DNA from: Henckelia pumila
Lineage: Eukaryota > Streptophyta > Magnoliopsida > Lamiales > Gesneriaceae
Reading direction: 5' to 3'
Length of the DNA stretch: 64,000 nt
NCBI RefSeq assembly: GCF_033568475.1
Contig: NC_133121.1
Location: forward strand, 1,798,001 to 1,862,000
Shown: one piece after another, positions 11,280 to 23,648 of the stretch
Layout: each line of letters opens with the position of its first letter
Position numbering within the stretch: position 1 is the first letter of the stretch
The notes under the pieces: model-generated
What the model saw: the letters and a program-made list of their open reading frames with translations, nothing else
What the model was told of the DNA's origin: nothing
Database searches by the model: none
Program-made: the position numbers and the translations under genes

Positions 11280-11856
11280 AGGGATGTAAATGAGACGAAC
11301 AGTTCGGGTCTCGGCTCGTTAAAAGCTCGTTCATGCTCGTTTAATGAGGCTCGTTAAGACAAACGAAACAAGCTCGAGCTTTACTATATTCGGCTCGTTA
11401 GCTCGTGAACATGCTCGTTACCAGGCTCGTTAACAAGCTCGTAAGTCATCTCTTAGACGAAAAAATAATAATATTGATATTTAATTTATAAATTTACACT
11501 TTACTTATAAAAAATATCGAAAAAATTATAAAAATTAATTTATTAGACTAAAATTACAAATTTTAATAATAATATTATATTTTTTCAAATATATAATTTA
11601 GTTTTTAATTAATTTAGGATAAGCTCATGAGTCATGAATATATTCGTTAAATAAGCTCGAGCTCGACTTATTTATAAATGAACTGAACTTGATTATTCAA
11701 AAGCTCGGCTCGGCTCGGCTCGGCTCGGCTCAGCTTGGCTTGGCTTGGCTCGACTCGACTCGACTCAGCTCAGCTCAGCTTGGCTTGGCTTGGCTTGGCT
11801 TGGCTCGACTCAGCTCAGCTCAGCTCAGCTCAGCTCAGCTCGTTTACATCTGAGCG
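11280..11856. mobile_element. Probable non-autonomous DNA element with GCTCG-rich arms
   Basis: The left end reads GGGATGTAAATGAG and the right end, reverse-complemented, AGATGTAAACGAG, giving terminal inverted repeats of about 14 bp. Inside both ends are repeats of GGCTCG and GCTCGTTAA words. Right of centre (11700-11840) is a pentamer array alternating GCTCG, GCTTG and GCTCA. Such 'gctcg' elements are common in plant genomes and are usually filed as hAT-like or unclassified. I could not find a target-site duplication, so the exact ends are uncertain. Confidence 0.55.
11700..11842. repeat. Pentanucleotide array (GCTCG/GCTTG/GCTCA variants)
   Basis: About 28 successive pentamers, all of the form GCTYR with slow changes from GGCTC through GCTTG to CAGCT blocks. 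The variants form homogeneous runs, which is what slippage with local homogenisation produces. It ends some 220 bp upstream of the tRNA methyltransferase start codon. Confidence 0.85.
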
Positions 11857-12068
11857 CTGAGGCAAAGGTTTAACTTTTAAGAAGCGAGAGAAACCCAAAC
11901 CCCAATACCCACTCAAGTTTGCCGTTGTGCTTCGCTGCTACCTCTCCGCCGGCACACCCTGCGGCGCCACGCCGCCGCCGCCCGCCGCCGATCTGAAGTT
12001 TCACCGAAATCGATAGCATTGTAATTCTTTGACGGTGGTCTACTTTCTTCTCATACAGCGAACTAAAA

Positions 12069-15000
12069 ATGTGGTATCTTTGCGTGTTCTACCATCGACT
12101 GTTGGAATACAGGAAAGCAGAGTTCGAATCCCTGGCCGGACTATTCGGCATTGAGACCTCGCTGGAATGGAGGCTGCCGGAGGAACACCACCCCGATTCA
12201 CCTTTCCATTTCGTCAATATTCCCTCCGAAGACGTTGCCCAACAAATTGCCAATCGAAGTCAGTCTAATTTGGGTGCATTCGATGCTCTTCTATTTGAGC
12301 GGTTTTCATGATTGAATGACATCCATTCTTTCCATTTCATTCGGTGTAGTATATAGAATGACCTGTGTATTTGTGGAAAGCGTGCAAAACCTTTTTGAGG
12401 GGGTTCTTTTTGCATTTGGAGTTGATTTAGACCAGTTAGTTGTACTTCTGGTAAAATTAATGAACTTCAGTTGACCCGTGACAAAACCGAATAATCTGGT
12501 GATTTTGAGTTGGAACCAATGACCTATTTGCTAAAAACCCTGAGGAATGTTTCCCCTCTCCTTGTCTGATCCTAATTCCTAAGCTGCCCTTAATTATGAA
12601 TATAGAAATGTAGATGCTTATTTGTCTAAATGACATTAAAAAGCATGTTACATGATACTGGATTCCTGCAATTATCATATTCTTGTCGTTAATATTATTG
12701 TGGAGAGAAATAGCTTTGTAGCAATTGTCATGGCCATGACGTGATATTTTTATGTTTTGTTTATTTCTAATTTGAAATTTCTATGAGGTGTCATTTGGTA
12801 TATTTGAACGATTGTGGAGCTTATTTAATTGTTTTTAGCAGTATAATGCATGTTTTGCTTCTTAAAAGAAAAGATAATCTACGTTGATTATCAAATACTT
12901 CCTTGTACGTAGTTATTCTTGTGCTTTGTTTTTGGTGGATTTTGAAGCAAATATTGTCGCAGGCATTCTTGTGAAAGGAATATACGAACTCTGGGGAGAA
13001 GGGCAAAACTTCGAGGAACTGGAAGAGGCTATAAAAATTTATCCGGATGACCGTAAGTTGCCATACATAGCTCCAGAGAGCACATTCAGGATTACTGTTG
13101 AAAGTTTTGGAAAAGCTACTAGCACACATGAAAAACGTGATCGCCTCCAAATGCTAGCTTTCATTCCTTTTAAGGTGTGATCACGTGATTTCCAAATAAT
13201 TGGTTAACATTTTGAGTAATATAGTTAATTAGCGGGAACTCAAAAATCAGCCTATTGACTTTATATCCGAAGCACTGGTTTCAACAGATAACTTTTTTCC
13301 TGTTTCCTGCATCTTTTTGTCCTTTAACTTGATTGCTTTTTCTTGTCTGGTATTCCTTATATAGTGATATCATTTTTAAGTGAATTTATCTCGTCCAAAA
13401 GAATGAACCTGACTTTCTATTCTCCTTTCTTCTGTTAAAAGAAATAAAGAGTGTTATCCGGAGAAAATTTCAAAATGAGTTCTTTCATATTTGTTTTAGA
13501 TAATTCCAGCTCACTCAATTATATCTTGCCTATTGATATTTATTCCTCTTTATTTCCTCTCAATTCACATTGTCCCTCACATATTCATCGACATGGAAGA
13601 GTCAACCTCTAATATGATCTTAATCTTCCATTCTGCAAACACAAAGACGGTGTGAGAAAATAGAAATTATAGTCTTAGAGGCGCAAGGCATGTAAGTATC
13701 ATAGATGCACTTTGATGACAATCAAAGTGAGATGTTCCAATGCACAATATGCTAAAATATACAAGTTTGAAGAAAATCAATCGGATTTCAGTTTATGTGA
13801 CAAACTATGGAAAGTAAACATACAAACAATCATTAGTTTACAAACGATAATGGAAAATTATTAACTTTCAGTTTACGCTAAATTCATCATTATTTCATTT
13901 AAGACACTTTGAGCCTTTGACCTGCATGAATGATCTTGCCTCAAGGCTGAGATGCACACTTTATGAAGGGCTGCTTCTTGGCTTGAACCTAGGTGCACCT
14001 AGGTGCAAAGACCGAGCCTTGTAGAGTTTTGAGCCTCGGTGCACACTTTTGTGGATTTTTAAAAGCTACATGTCTACCAATATCTCCAAAAGGTTTAAAC
14101 TTGATGCTGTCACAAAATACACATGTTCCTATACTTTAGGGCACTGACATTCCCAACTTTAAATTTTCAAATTTCAATGTAGAATTTAGTTAAAAAGAAG
14201 AATCTTTCAATGGAAAAATGAGTAGGGCGTGCTACTGATGTAGATTCAATGGACTGATGTTAAGAATTGAGAGTACAAATTCATAACACGTAACTGATTA
14301 TGCTGAAATGATGCGCCATTGTTGTTTTGCTGCTAAATCCGTGCAGGACTATGCAACCTAATAAGTAGTTGCATGGAGTAATTTTTTCACCTGCGCTGTT
14401 GATAGGAATAAATTAGATCCAATCATATTAGGAAGTTGTAGAGTTATTTCCTTCCTTTTTTGGTAGTTTTTGTTGGATAATTCAAACCGAAAACATCATG
14501 AGCAGTGAGCCTCTTAAAAATAATCTCAGTAGGTGTTAGTGATCAGCCCATATTTGGTCTTATATTAAAAATAATTCTAGAGCGATAATCTTTTCTCGGA
14601 GCCTCCATTCAGCTCAAAGTCCAGTCATGCTATAGATTGCGAGTTTTGGATTTAGTCAAAGCTTTCAGATTTCTGTTACAGTTCCTTAAATGTTTTAAGT
14701 TCAAGTTTTCTCCTTTTCATCAATGTTGAATTATGTTTCCCAACACTCAACTAAATATTCATCTTTCAGGGCCTGGTAAATCTTAAAAATCCAGATCACA
14801 AGTTTTGTTTGATGGATAATGATGATTATGGATCTAATAATGGTCTTCCGGCAATTGCGAAGAGGAGAATCTTTTTTGGTCGGGAGATAGGTGTTTCCGA
14901 TAGGAAAATCTTGCAAACGTATGAATTAAAGAGCCGCAAATATCTTGGCCCGACAGCCATGGATGCAGAAATGGCTTTCTTGATGGCGAATCAAGCCCAA

Positions 15001-16700
15001 GTCAAGCCAGGGAAACTTGTATTTGATCCTTTTGTGGGTACAGGAAGCATTCTGATTGCAGCAGCTCATTTTGGTGCTATGACAATGGTTAGTTATCCTG
15101 TTCATTCCATGGCTTTTTATTTGGTTAAGAAATCTTCAGGCATTCATTTACTCAATCATAAAAAGTAATATTGTTCGACTTTCACTGATTTTGAACGGTT
15201 CAGGGTGCAGATATTGACATTCGAGTGGTGCGTGATGGCCGTGGTCCTGAATGCAATGTCTGGAGCAATTTCAACCAGGTTTTGGAGATTCTCCTTTTCT
15301 ATTTTTACAATTAAACTATTCATGTCCGGTGAACATTTTGACATTTTGTTGCTGCAAAATTTCTAGAAAAATTTTCCAATGTATTAGTTACTACGAATGT
15401 CAATTTTAAGAAGTTATGAGAGTAAATGAAAATGGTTGTTGGTAATTTAGATAGCATTTTACGAGTAATGAGGGGAAATGCCAAAAAGAGTTCCTTTCTT
15501 CAAAAATTTAGTGTTTAATCTCCATCTTCTTGCATTCTAAAGATATATGTGTCTGATTTTTCAGTATGGATTGCCAGCACCGATATCTTTGTTAAGGGCA
15601 GACAATAATCTTCCACCTTGGCGTTCTGGGTTGAGAGAGGTAATTTTGTTATTTAAGCAAATTATGCTGTTTGTCATACTTTTGATGATTATTACCTGCA
15701 GTATGCTAATCTCCTATCCTCTGCACTGTAAGTGATTTTTTGAGAGAATTATGTTTTCTAGAACCGAGAGATGAATATGGATCCTAATTCCTAATAATTC
15801 ATATAGGTGTACATAATCCATTGGGAGTTGGAACATTTTGTTTTTAACCGAAATAGTCATTTTAGAGGGCATTTGATCGATCACATATCAATGGATATTC
15901 CATTGATGGACTGAGGTTATTGACAAAAATGATTTATTGTTCTGATGTAATTTTTTGCCGTTCAACAACCTAGTAAAACAATGTTTTGATTCATTTACTG
16001 AACAGTTTCCTATTTAATTCCTTCCAATAATTTTCACACAGAATAACTATTGTGACCAGTATGGTATGTTTGGAGCATACTTCCCTTGTTTTTTTCTTTA
16101 TTTTTTTTTTAAAAAAATGTTTTTAAGTTTTTAACCATTTTGTGCTTCTTCCAGGTATTTGATGCTATCATATGTGACCCCCCTTATGGAGTCCGTGCAG
16201 GGGGACGTAAATCCGGTGGCCGTAAGCTCTTAAAAGGTGTCGTTGGACCTTACACCGTGCCAGACGACAAGAGAACAGACCACATACCATCCACAGCTCC
16301 CTACAGTTTAGTGGAATGCGTGCATGATCTGCTCGACACGGCTGCTAGAATGCTTGCGATGGGCGGGCGACTCGTGTACTTCTACCCTGTTCTCCGGGAT
16401 GACGACTCCACAAACCCTACTTTCCCAGAGCACCCATGTTTCGAATTCATTACTTCCTGCGAACAAATCCTGAGCTTCCGATACAGCAGAGTGCTGCTGA
16501 CAATGGTAAAGATCGCTCCTTACTCGGAAGAAATCGAATTGGCTGCTAAAATCAAACACTTAGATTTCAAAGAAAACCATCTGAAGTGGTTGGAAGATGG
16601 GAATTTGCATTCAGCAGTTTTTAGCCCCGCAGATGCAGATATTCAGGGTAATGGGATAGGTAGTAGTTTGAAGCCTAAATATAGGGGCAAATATGTTTAG
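12069..16700 (+). CDS. TRMT11: tRNA (guanine(10)-N2)-methyltransferase, TRMT11 homologue
   Basis: Six exons (12069-12258, 12963-13174, 14770-15087, 15204-15278, 15565-15639, 16155-16700) join in frame to 471 aa, close to the size I recall for the Arabidopsis homologue. The N-terminal part (start MWYLCVFYHRLLEYRKAEFE) is the THUMP-type tRNA-binding region. The C-terminal half is a Rossmann methyltransferase with SAM motif I DPFVGTGS (from residue 220) and catalytic motif IV DPPYG (from 298). In yeast and animals this protein, with TRMT112/Trm112, makes m2G at position 10 of tRNAs in the cytoplasm; partner use here is inferred. Introns 1 and 2 are long (0.7 and 1.6 kb). All splice joins keep conserved residues intact, e.g. 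MTM-GADIDIRVVRDGRG. A second upstream ATG is not seen. Intact by every test available. Confidence 0.93.
13670..14050. repeat. Low-confidence repeat in TRMT11 intron 2
   Basis: The stretch begins with GAGGCGCAAGGCATG and ends with GAGCCTCGGTGCACACTT, with CTAGGTGCACCTAGGTGC near the end. Words of this type ('gaggcgcaaggc', 'cctaggtgc') mark a widespread family of small plant DNA elements. Ends and target-site duplication could not be fixed. Confidence 0.35.
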
Positions 16701-17421
16701 GTATCATGTGTACTATTATATTCCTGTGATATATATAATTCATCATGTAGCTTAACGTATGCTCTTCATGCTTTATTTTACTCAGTCTCAGTGGTCTAAC
16801 TAATGATACCACACACACTTTGTATGCATTAATCACCTTTACATTTTAATATCCGAAAGAGTTTTATACTTCAAAACGACCAAAACGAAATTCTGAATCT
16901 GTTTTTTATGTATTAATTTTTAAATAAAAAAGGATAAGATTATATTTTGTTATTCAGCGAGTGACAGATCCACTAGGTGACATGAAAACAAAAGGCATGC
17001 AGACTCAGTCACTCGACACATAACTACATAATTGTCGCCATTTCAATGTACTGTACCAACACTTGCCGCCAACCATTTAACTTATTATTTTACATTATTC
17101 ATTGGTTCACAAAGTAAAAAACATAAATTTATGGGAATTTGAATCTTTGTCAATCTTATAAATTTTGCCTATAATAGAATATATCCAATGTAGCAGCTGC
17201 AATTGATAGACGAAAACTCAGATAGTGAGTGAGATTATGCAAAAATAATAAAAATAAAAATGATGATTTATTATAAAAGTGCTCATCTTCCATCTTCCTC
17301 CATAACCATTACATTACATTTACAATACATATTAGTGTCCTGTTTATTTCCCCTTCGATTCCACTAAGAAGTGAACTTTACAAAATCCCCACCAAAAATC
17401 AGCAATTCAAGCTACCATCAA
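16701..17421. other. Intergenic spacer between TRMT11 and the peroxidase gene
   Basis: It should hold the 3' UTR of the methyltransferase gene on the left and the peroxidase promoter on the right. I see no further gene, RNA or recognisable repeat. Confidence 0.6.
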
Positions 17422-18993
17422 ATGTTTAATCTTGGGACGATATTGGCGATAATTACACTAAGTTATTTTGTTGGGTTTTCACAAGCCCAGCTCCGGGTAG
17501 GCTTCTACGCAAATAGCTGCCCCAACGCCGAGGCCATAGTAGGCGGCGTGGTCCGCGAAGCCGCCGCCTCCGACGAAAACGTCTCCCCTGTCCTCCTCAG
17601 GCTCCATTTCCACGACTGCTTTGTTCAGGTCCAGTCAGTCCACGCATGCATTAGGTGTATATATTCTTTAATCGCATCGCATGCAGATTCTTGAAATGAA
17701 AGATTTTTGCGATTCATTTGAATGTAAAACTGCAGGGATGTGAAGGGTCGATTCTGATAGACAAGGGAGAGGCAAACGATGAAAAGCATGCATTTGGTCA
17801 CCAAGGAGTTCGAGGATTCGACATAATCGAAAAGGCCAAAGCCCAGCTGGAATCAGCCTGCCCAAGAACCGTCTCTTGCGCAGATATCGTCGCATTGGCC
17901 GCTAGAGATGCACTTGTCTTGGTACTCTGTTTTTTTACAGATTCTTGAAGAAAATCAAACGAATTAATGATTATAAAAAATTTTTGATTGTAGGCAAAAG
18001 GGCCGTCGTACGGGGTGGAAACAGGGAGACGGGACGGTCTGGTTTCGAATCTGCGTTTGGCGGATGAAATGCCGGATGTTAACGATTCCGTTCAGAAACT
18101 CAAACAAAAGTTCTTTGATAAAGGCCTCTCAGACAAAGATCTTGTTGTTCTTAGCGGTGAGTAATAATTACCAACAAATTTACATATATACTAGAAAGAT
18201 TTCTCTTCTTCAGTTCTTTTGTGTTACGATAGACGAGGTTATTTTTATCTATATTAAGAGCTTCCAGGAACTCGAGGTTGTTTTTATTTATATTAAAAGC
18301 TTCCAGGAACTCTATCCTATCGAAACTCTATCTTATCGACGTGTGACAATATTTCAAAATCTTTTACATCTTTATTATGTCCAAAATTTGGAAGAAAAGT
18401 TCAGCACACGCACGCCTGTACACATGGAAGGCATGCAGGTTATGTGGGGAGGCTTTTTAGTAGGTAGACTTTTTAATGCACATGATCAAATATATAAGTG
18501 TACATATAATATGATATATTAATATTGGCTTTCATTTATTGCAAAAATTAATGTTGTACGTACGTACGTAGCTGCACACACGATCGGCACAACAGCATGC
18601 TTCTTCATGGGCCAAAGGCTCTACACATTCTCGACCGAGAGCGGATCCGACCCGTCCATAAACCCGGGGTTCTTACCCGAACTGAAGACGACGTGCCCGC
18701 AAAACGGGGACGTCAACGTTCGCTTACCGATCGACCGGGGAAGCCCGCAGACGTTCGACAACCAAATCCTGCAGAACATCAGGAGTGGCTTCGCTGTGTT
18801 GCAGTCGGATGCAAACTTGTATGTAGATGGGGTTACCAAAAGTGTGGTGGACTCCTACTTTGGGCTCTTGAGCCCTTTAACTGGGCCTTCATTCGAGGCT
18901 GATTTTGCAGAATCCATGGTCAAAATGGGCCGAATTGGGGTGCTCGCTGGCACACAAGGGACTATCAGGCGTGTGTGCTCTGCTTTTGATTGA
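17422..18993 (+). CDS. Class III secretory peroxidase, peroxidase 43-like
   Basis: Four exons (17422-17628, 17736-17921, 17994-18156, 18572-18993) encode 325 aa, the normal size. Residues 1-22 form a signal peptide ending FSQA-Q, so the mature enzyme starts QLRVGFY and is secreted to the cell wall or vacuole, where it oxidises phenolics with H2O2. The distal haem site RLHFHDCFV is complete (Arg60, His64, Asp65); the proximal haem ligand is His188 in LSAAHTIG. The eight disulphide cysteines appear present (SCP, DCF, GCE, ACP, SCAD, TAC, TTC, RRVC). GCEGS replaces the commoner GCDAS, and [10 protein letters not shown] the usual LPxP region, both of which I recall from the peroxidase 43 group. 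The MFNLG start gives a good signal peptide; there is no in-frame ATG upstream. Intron 3 carries a 39-bp tandem duplication. Confidence 0.92.
18235..18312. repeat. 39-bp tandem duplication in peroxidase intron 3
   Basis: Two adjacent 39-bp units (18235-18273 and 18274-18312) both start GAGGTT and end CTTCCAGGAACTC, with about four differences. It is intronic and does not affect the reading frame. Confidence 0.85.
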
Positions 18994-19790
18994 TATATAA
19001 TTAGTTGTGGAATGCGTTTGGAATGGGCTTTATATATATACATATACATGTATGTGTGTATGTGATATCTATATAAATGTGTGTATATAGTACTGCTGTA
19101 TCTTAATTATTGGTGTCTGCAATTAAGTCAAAGGTGGATATTGTAAATCAAACCGAAATCGAGAAGAAAACGAGTTTGGTTTGGGATTTTAGAATTAATA
19201 TATATTCTACTTCATTCAAAGTTTAAGCTAAAATAATAGCTGGCTTGATTTGATTTGATTTGATATAATTAAAAAAAGTGAAACATAATTATAATTTTTT
19301 CGATCACTAGCTAATTAATTCTTTGTGCGGCAACAAAACAGGGCAGCCTCACGAATTAAAGTTAGTGTACCAAAAATCTGAGTTACTTGATCAAAACTCA
19401 AAAAATTAGATAAGTAAATTAATTTAATAAACTATTTTAATTCCCTATAATATTATTACCACACAATGTACATTATATATATATATATACGAACACACAT
19501 GGACACATAGGAAGGAAAAAACATATGAATGTAAAATTTATGGTTGGATGATGAATAATATATATAATATATAATATTGTATACACCACACAAATGCTTA
19601 CATGGACTCCCGACTTTCACGTTACATTTCACGATTAGCCTTTTGTACTTAGACTAGAAATGTAAGCTGCAAAGAAACAAGGAAAGGAGAAAAGGGTGGG
19701 AGAAGAAAATTAAGGGTCTCATCGGCTTTTTGATTTTCTCTCCAATTATATTACTAATTTTTCTTTAATTCTTCAATCACAAAATTAAAA
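18994..19790. other. Intergenic spacer with short AT repeats
   Basis: Between the peroxidase gene and the clathrin assembly gene. It contains a TA run near 19478-19492 and a (GATTT) run near 19242-19262. No coding or structured element was recognised; the right side should contain the promoter and leader of the clathrin assembly gene. Confidence 0.55.
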
Positions 19791-21650
19791 ATGGGTCCAA
19801 GCAAGATAAGAAAAGCCATTGGAGCGGTCAAGGACCAAACCAGCATCGGCTTGGCCAAGGTGGGCGGCACGGCCTCTCTCTCCGACCTAGACGTGGCCAT
19901 CGTCAAGGCCACGCGACACGAGGAGTACCCGCCGGACGAGCGTTACGTGCGCGAAATCCTAAGCCTGACGTCGTACTCCCATGCATACGTTGGCGCCTGC
20001 GTGAGCACCATATCCAGGCGCTTGAATAAGACCAAGAATTGGGTGGTGGCTTTGAAGACCCTCATGCTGATTCAACGCCTGCTTAGCGAAGGAGATGTCG
20101 CCTACGAGCAAGAGATCTTCTTCGCCACGAGGAGGGGCACTCGTCTCCTTAATATGTCCGATTTTAGGGACGTTTCGGGGAAGTCGAATGCATGGGATTA
20201 CTCCGCGTTTGTGAGGACATATGCTTTGTATTTGGACGAGAAGCTTGAGTTCCGGATGCAGGGCCGGAGGGGGAAACGGAGCGGTTTTTCGTGTAGCAAG
20301 GAAGAGGAGGAAGATGGTGGCAGCCGCGGAGGCGGAGGCGGTAGTTCGAGTGCTGTGGCGGTGGTGAAGCAGGGGAGTACTCCTGTGAGAGAGATGAAGA
20401 TAGAGAAGTTGTTCTCTAAGGTTCATCATCTCATGCAACTTCTTGAGAGGTTTTTAGCATGCAAACCGACAGGTATATCATACGGTATTTCTTAACTTTT
20501 TCTTCATAAAATTTCAAAATTTTGTTCTGCGGCAGGCTCTGCAAAGCATAACAGAGTGGTGACAATGGCATTCTACCCCCTCGTCAAAGACAGTTTCCAA
20601 CTATATTATGACATCATGGAAATCATGGCAGCTTTCCTGGAGAGATTCCAACAACTCGACGTCCCCAATTCTGTAAAAGTCTACGAGTTCTTCACCCGCC
20701 TTTCGAAGCAGTACGAAGAGCTCGACGCCATGTATAACTGGTGCAAGACCGCTGGGATAGCTCGCTCCTCCGAGTATCCCGAAGTCGAGAAGATCCCAAA
20801 GAACAGACTCGACGTGTTAGATGACATCATCCAACGAAAATCCAAGAACGTGCCCAATAGCAATATGCCAAACCCTGAAATCATTTCTGTCATAGAGAAA
20901 ACAGAGCCAGCCCCATCAGAAGATCATGATATGAACGCAATCAAGGCTTTGCCCCCTCCCGAAGGATTCGAAACGGATCGTAGTAAAGATAAGCCTGAAG
21001 AAGCTGCTGCAACTGTACATGACAAACCAAAAGAGGAGAAGAATCTTGCTCAGATACAACAAGAAGGAGATCTCTTGAACTTAAGCGAAAACGAACAGAG
21101 CACAGAAGAACATGGAAATAGATTAGCTTTAGCTTTATTCGATGCCGATTCAGCGAAGTCTCCTGAAACCACAGCCACTCCATGGGAGGCATTCAAAGAA
21201 GACTGGGAAACCGCGTTGGTTCAAACCGCGAGTCATTTGTCAAACCAAAAGGCATCACTCGCGGGAGGTTTCGACACCCTGATGCTCGACGGGATGTATC
21301 ACCACGGCATGACGGCCCATGCCGCGGTTTCTTCGGGTTACATGGCAACAGGGAGTGCGAGTAGCGTCGCGAAGCCGGCGGTGCTGGCACTGCCAGCTCC
21401 ACCGGCGGAAGCCAACGGTAGTAGTAGTACTGCTGCTGCCACCACGATTAACAGCGATCCTTTCGCGGCCTCGCTGTCGGTGGCGCCGCCTTCCTACGTG
21501 CAGATGTCGGAAATGGAGAATAAACAGAGGTTGTTAGTGGAAGAACAGGTGATGTGGCAGCATTATGCGAGAGATGGGATGCAGGGGCTGGTGGGATTAG
21601 GGAAGATACAGCAGCAGAATCAGTATCCGCATAATACAAGAATGTACTGA
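19791..21650 (+). CDS. ANTH-domain clathrin assembly protein (PICALM/CALM type)
   Basis: Two exons (19791-20472 and 20536-21650) join at KPTG-SAKHNR to give 598 aa. The N-terminal ANTH domain (about residues 20-300) includes the lipid-binding helix region IVKATRHEEYPPDERYV and ALKTLMLIQRLLSEGD. Such domains bind phosphoinositides and nucleate clathrin coats at the plasma membrane or trans-Golgi. The disordered C-terminal part has clathrin- and adaptor-binding words: GDLLNLS (clathrin-box-like) and SDPF. It ends with the conserved block YVQMSEMENKQRLLVEEQ plus WQHYARDGMQG. This organisation matches Arabidopsis At1g03050/At4g02650-type proteins. The first exon has a Gly/Ser insert after the EEEED run (about 177-196), variable in the family. 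High GC coding with low-complexity stretches produces long antisense frames that are not genes. Confidence 0.93.
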
Positions 21651-21963
21651 TCATTGAGAATCATCATGAGTAGGAGTAGTGGTGGCGATCGATACATGAA
21701 AATGGCATTGTAATAATACTATGAAAAATCATTAGCAGATTGTGATTTTTGAAGAGAACTTTACGTTGAGTTATTAGTTAATTATTAGGATAAGTTAAAA
21801 GTTCTTTGTGGATTTGAGTTGATTTTCTGATCATAATGGTTGTGAACTTTATTCAGTTTCAACCTTACATTTTTATAATTTGAATTTTGAAATAAATATA
21901 TATGGTATATATAGAGCTGTTGTAATTAGAATGTATATATAAGCATATTTGAATTAATATATT

Positions 21964-22273
21964 GAGAAAATTGCAAATATAGTCTTGTATGTTTGTCATT
22001 TTGCGATTTTGGTCTTCTATGTTTTCACATTTCAGTTTTAGTCCTGCATGTTTTGATTTTTGACAATTTATGTCATTTTAATTCGAAAATACTTACGTGG
22101 CATTGTACAAGTCAGCTCCACATCAGCACTGAATTGGTGTCACGTCAGCGCCACATCGGAAAAAGGACTAAAATTGCCAAAAAATAAAGATAGCGGACTA
22201 AAACTAAAATCTAAAAATATAAAAGACTAATATCGCAAAGTGATAAATTTACGGGACAAAAAAACAATTTTCC
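21964..22273. mobile_element. Mutator-like MITE, copy 1 (310 bp)
   Basis: Long imperfect inverted repeats fold the whole element: the left end starts GAGAAAATTGCAAATATAG and the right end finishes ACAATTTTCC. It is flanked on both sides by the 11-bp ATTAATATATT (21953-21963 and 22274-22284), an exact target-site duplication; 9-11 bp is typical of Mutator-type transposition. Words such as GTCTTGTATGTTTGTC and TTTTAGTCC recur in both arms. A second copy lies at 55890-56204 in the opposite orientation. It has no coding capacity. Confidence 0.87.
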
Positions 22274-22284
22274 ATTAATATATT

Positions 22285-22699
22285 ATGGTGTATATTATAT
22301 TATTGATCTTGCATGCATGCATCACACATGACATGATGCTTTGGTAAGCAGCCAACAAAATATATACTTGTTTCCTTAGCTTTGACCATTGATGATAAAA
22401 GCTGACTAGTAATTATAATAATAATATATATATATAATGGAAATGGGGAAGAGGAACATAAACAAATAATTAATACAAGCTTATTATGATGGATATCCGT
22501 CCAATCTTAAGCCAACAAAAAGCCCACGATGATATTGGGCCCCACAAGCCCATTTTAGTTCAACATTGAGATGCATACATGCATTTTGGATCTTTCTTGA
22601 CATGTAATAAAGTACTGTCCCATCCAACTTAGAATTGCATTATACAACATTCCCTTATAAAAACAATATGATCCATAGACCTAATTCTTTCATTTACAC
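22285..22699. other. Intergenic spacer between convergent genes
   Basis: This is the gap between the clathrin assembly gene (+) and the NAC gene (-), so it should contain both 3' ends. It has short AT runs (22413-22436). No further gene is visible. Confidence 0.55.
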
Positions 22700-23297
22700 C
22701 TAATTAGGCAAGCTTATTTCATCAAGATCATCCATTGATAGGAAAACTTCATCCAAGCATGATAGCTCTATCCCATCATCATCCCCGTCGTCGCCGTCAT
22801 TTTCGTATACTCGACATACAACCCATTTGCTGTAATCCTAAGAGACAACATGACATAAACATTTAGTTTTTTTTCCCCTCAAATATCACCAGCCAATTAA
22901 TATTATCGAGTCATACATATATATACTTACAACATTGTTGGAGTTTCTTCTTGATGATCTTGATGATCTGGCCGAGGTACTCGAGCTCGAATCCGATAGC
23001 CTAAACTCTTGCATCACCCAGTTGGTCTTAGCACCTTTGGAATTAGGTTGGCCAATGTAGAACTCATAGTATTTTTTGATGCCAATTCTATGGCCAGAAG
23101 TCGAATAAATGGGCTCATCCTTAGCCCCAAATGGCTGCCAATATCCACTTCCTGTCACCCTACTTTGTGTCTTCCTGCTGTAAAAATAACATTTATTGCC
23201 TTCCGCCATCGCTTTCCCTACATGTTATAGGGTAACTTTTATGATCACTTAATTAATATACATATATAGATAATAATCTATATATGATTATTGAATC

Positions 23298-23342
<45 letters not shown>

Positions 23343-23648
23343 TGAACCGAATTGAATATACATGGTTCGATCATAGTACTAAAAGTTCAATCTACTAATG
23401 TAGTTTCTAAAATATGCATGACAAATTCGAACACGTTAAAATGGTGAGATGAGAAAAGGATTATATATATATATATATATATGTATTATGTTACCATTTA
23501 AATCCCAAGGATCATAGGGATAGAGATCAAGATCCGGGATGATATCCGGATGGCAAGGTAAGAGCATGGTTTTGCGATGAAGGAAATGGACGACGAGCTC
23601 TTCATCGGTCGGGTAAAACCGAAACCCCGGCGGCATGTTGAAACTCAT
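22700..23648 (-). CDS. XND1: NAC transcription factor, XND1/NAC104 type
   Basis: Three exons (23495-23648, 22931-23217, 22700-22837) encode 192 aa, close to the 188 I recall for Arabidopsis XND1. The NAC domain starts at MSFNMPPGFRFYPTDEELVV and carries the A-E subdomains: LPCHPDIIPDLDLY, YFYSRKT, GYWQPFGAKDEPIY, KTNWVMQEFRL and DYSKWVVCRVYE. A Ser-rich linker interrupts subdomains D and E, as in XND1. The C-terminus is short and acidic, ELSCLDEVFLSMDDLDEI, with LSCLD (172-176), near the LxCxE pattern by which XND1 is reported to bind RETINOBLASTOMA-RELATED. Known role: a nuclear repressor of secondary-wall synthesis and cell death in xylem vessels. The orthology is strong by C-terminal match; the protein is intact. 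Intron 1 holds TA and TG microsatellites. Confidence 0.93.
23322..23342. repeat. TG microsatellite in XND1 intron 1
   Basis: About 14 GT units follow a TA run at 23299-23314; a second TA run lies at 23462-23482. All are inside intron 1 of the NAC gene. Confidence 0.9.

Noticed and set aside
19959-20438. Minus-strand frame of 159 codons in the clathrin assembly gene
   Set aside because: Antisense to the ANTH exon and of low complexity; no domain.
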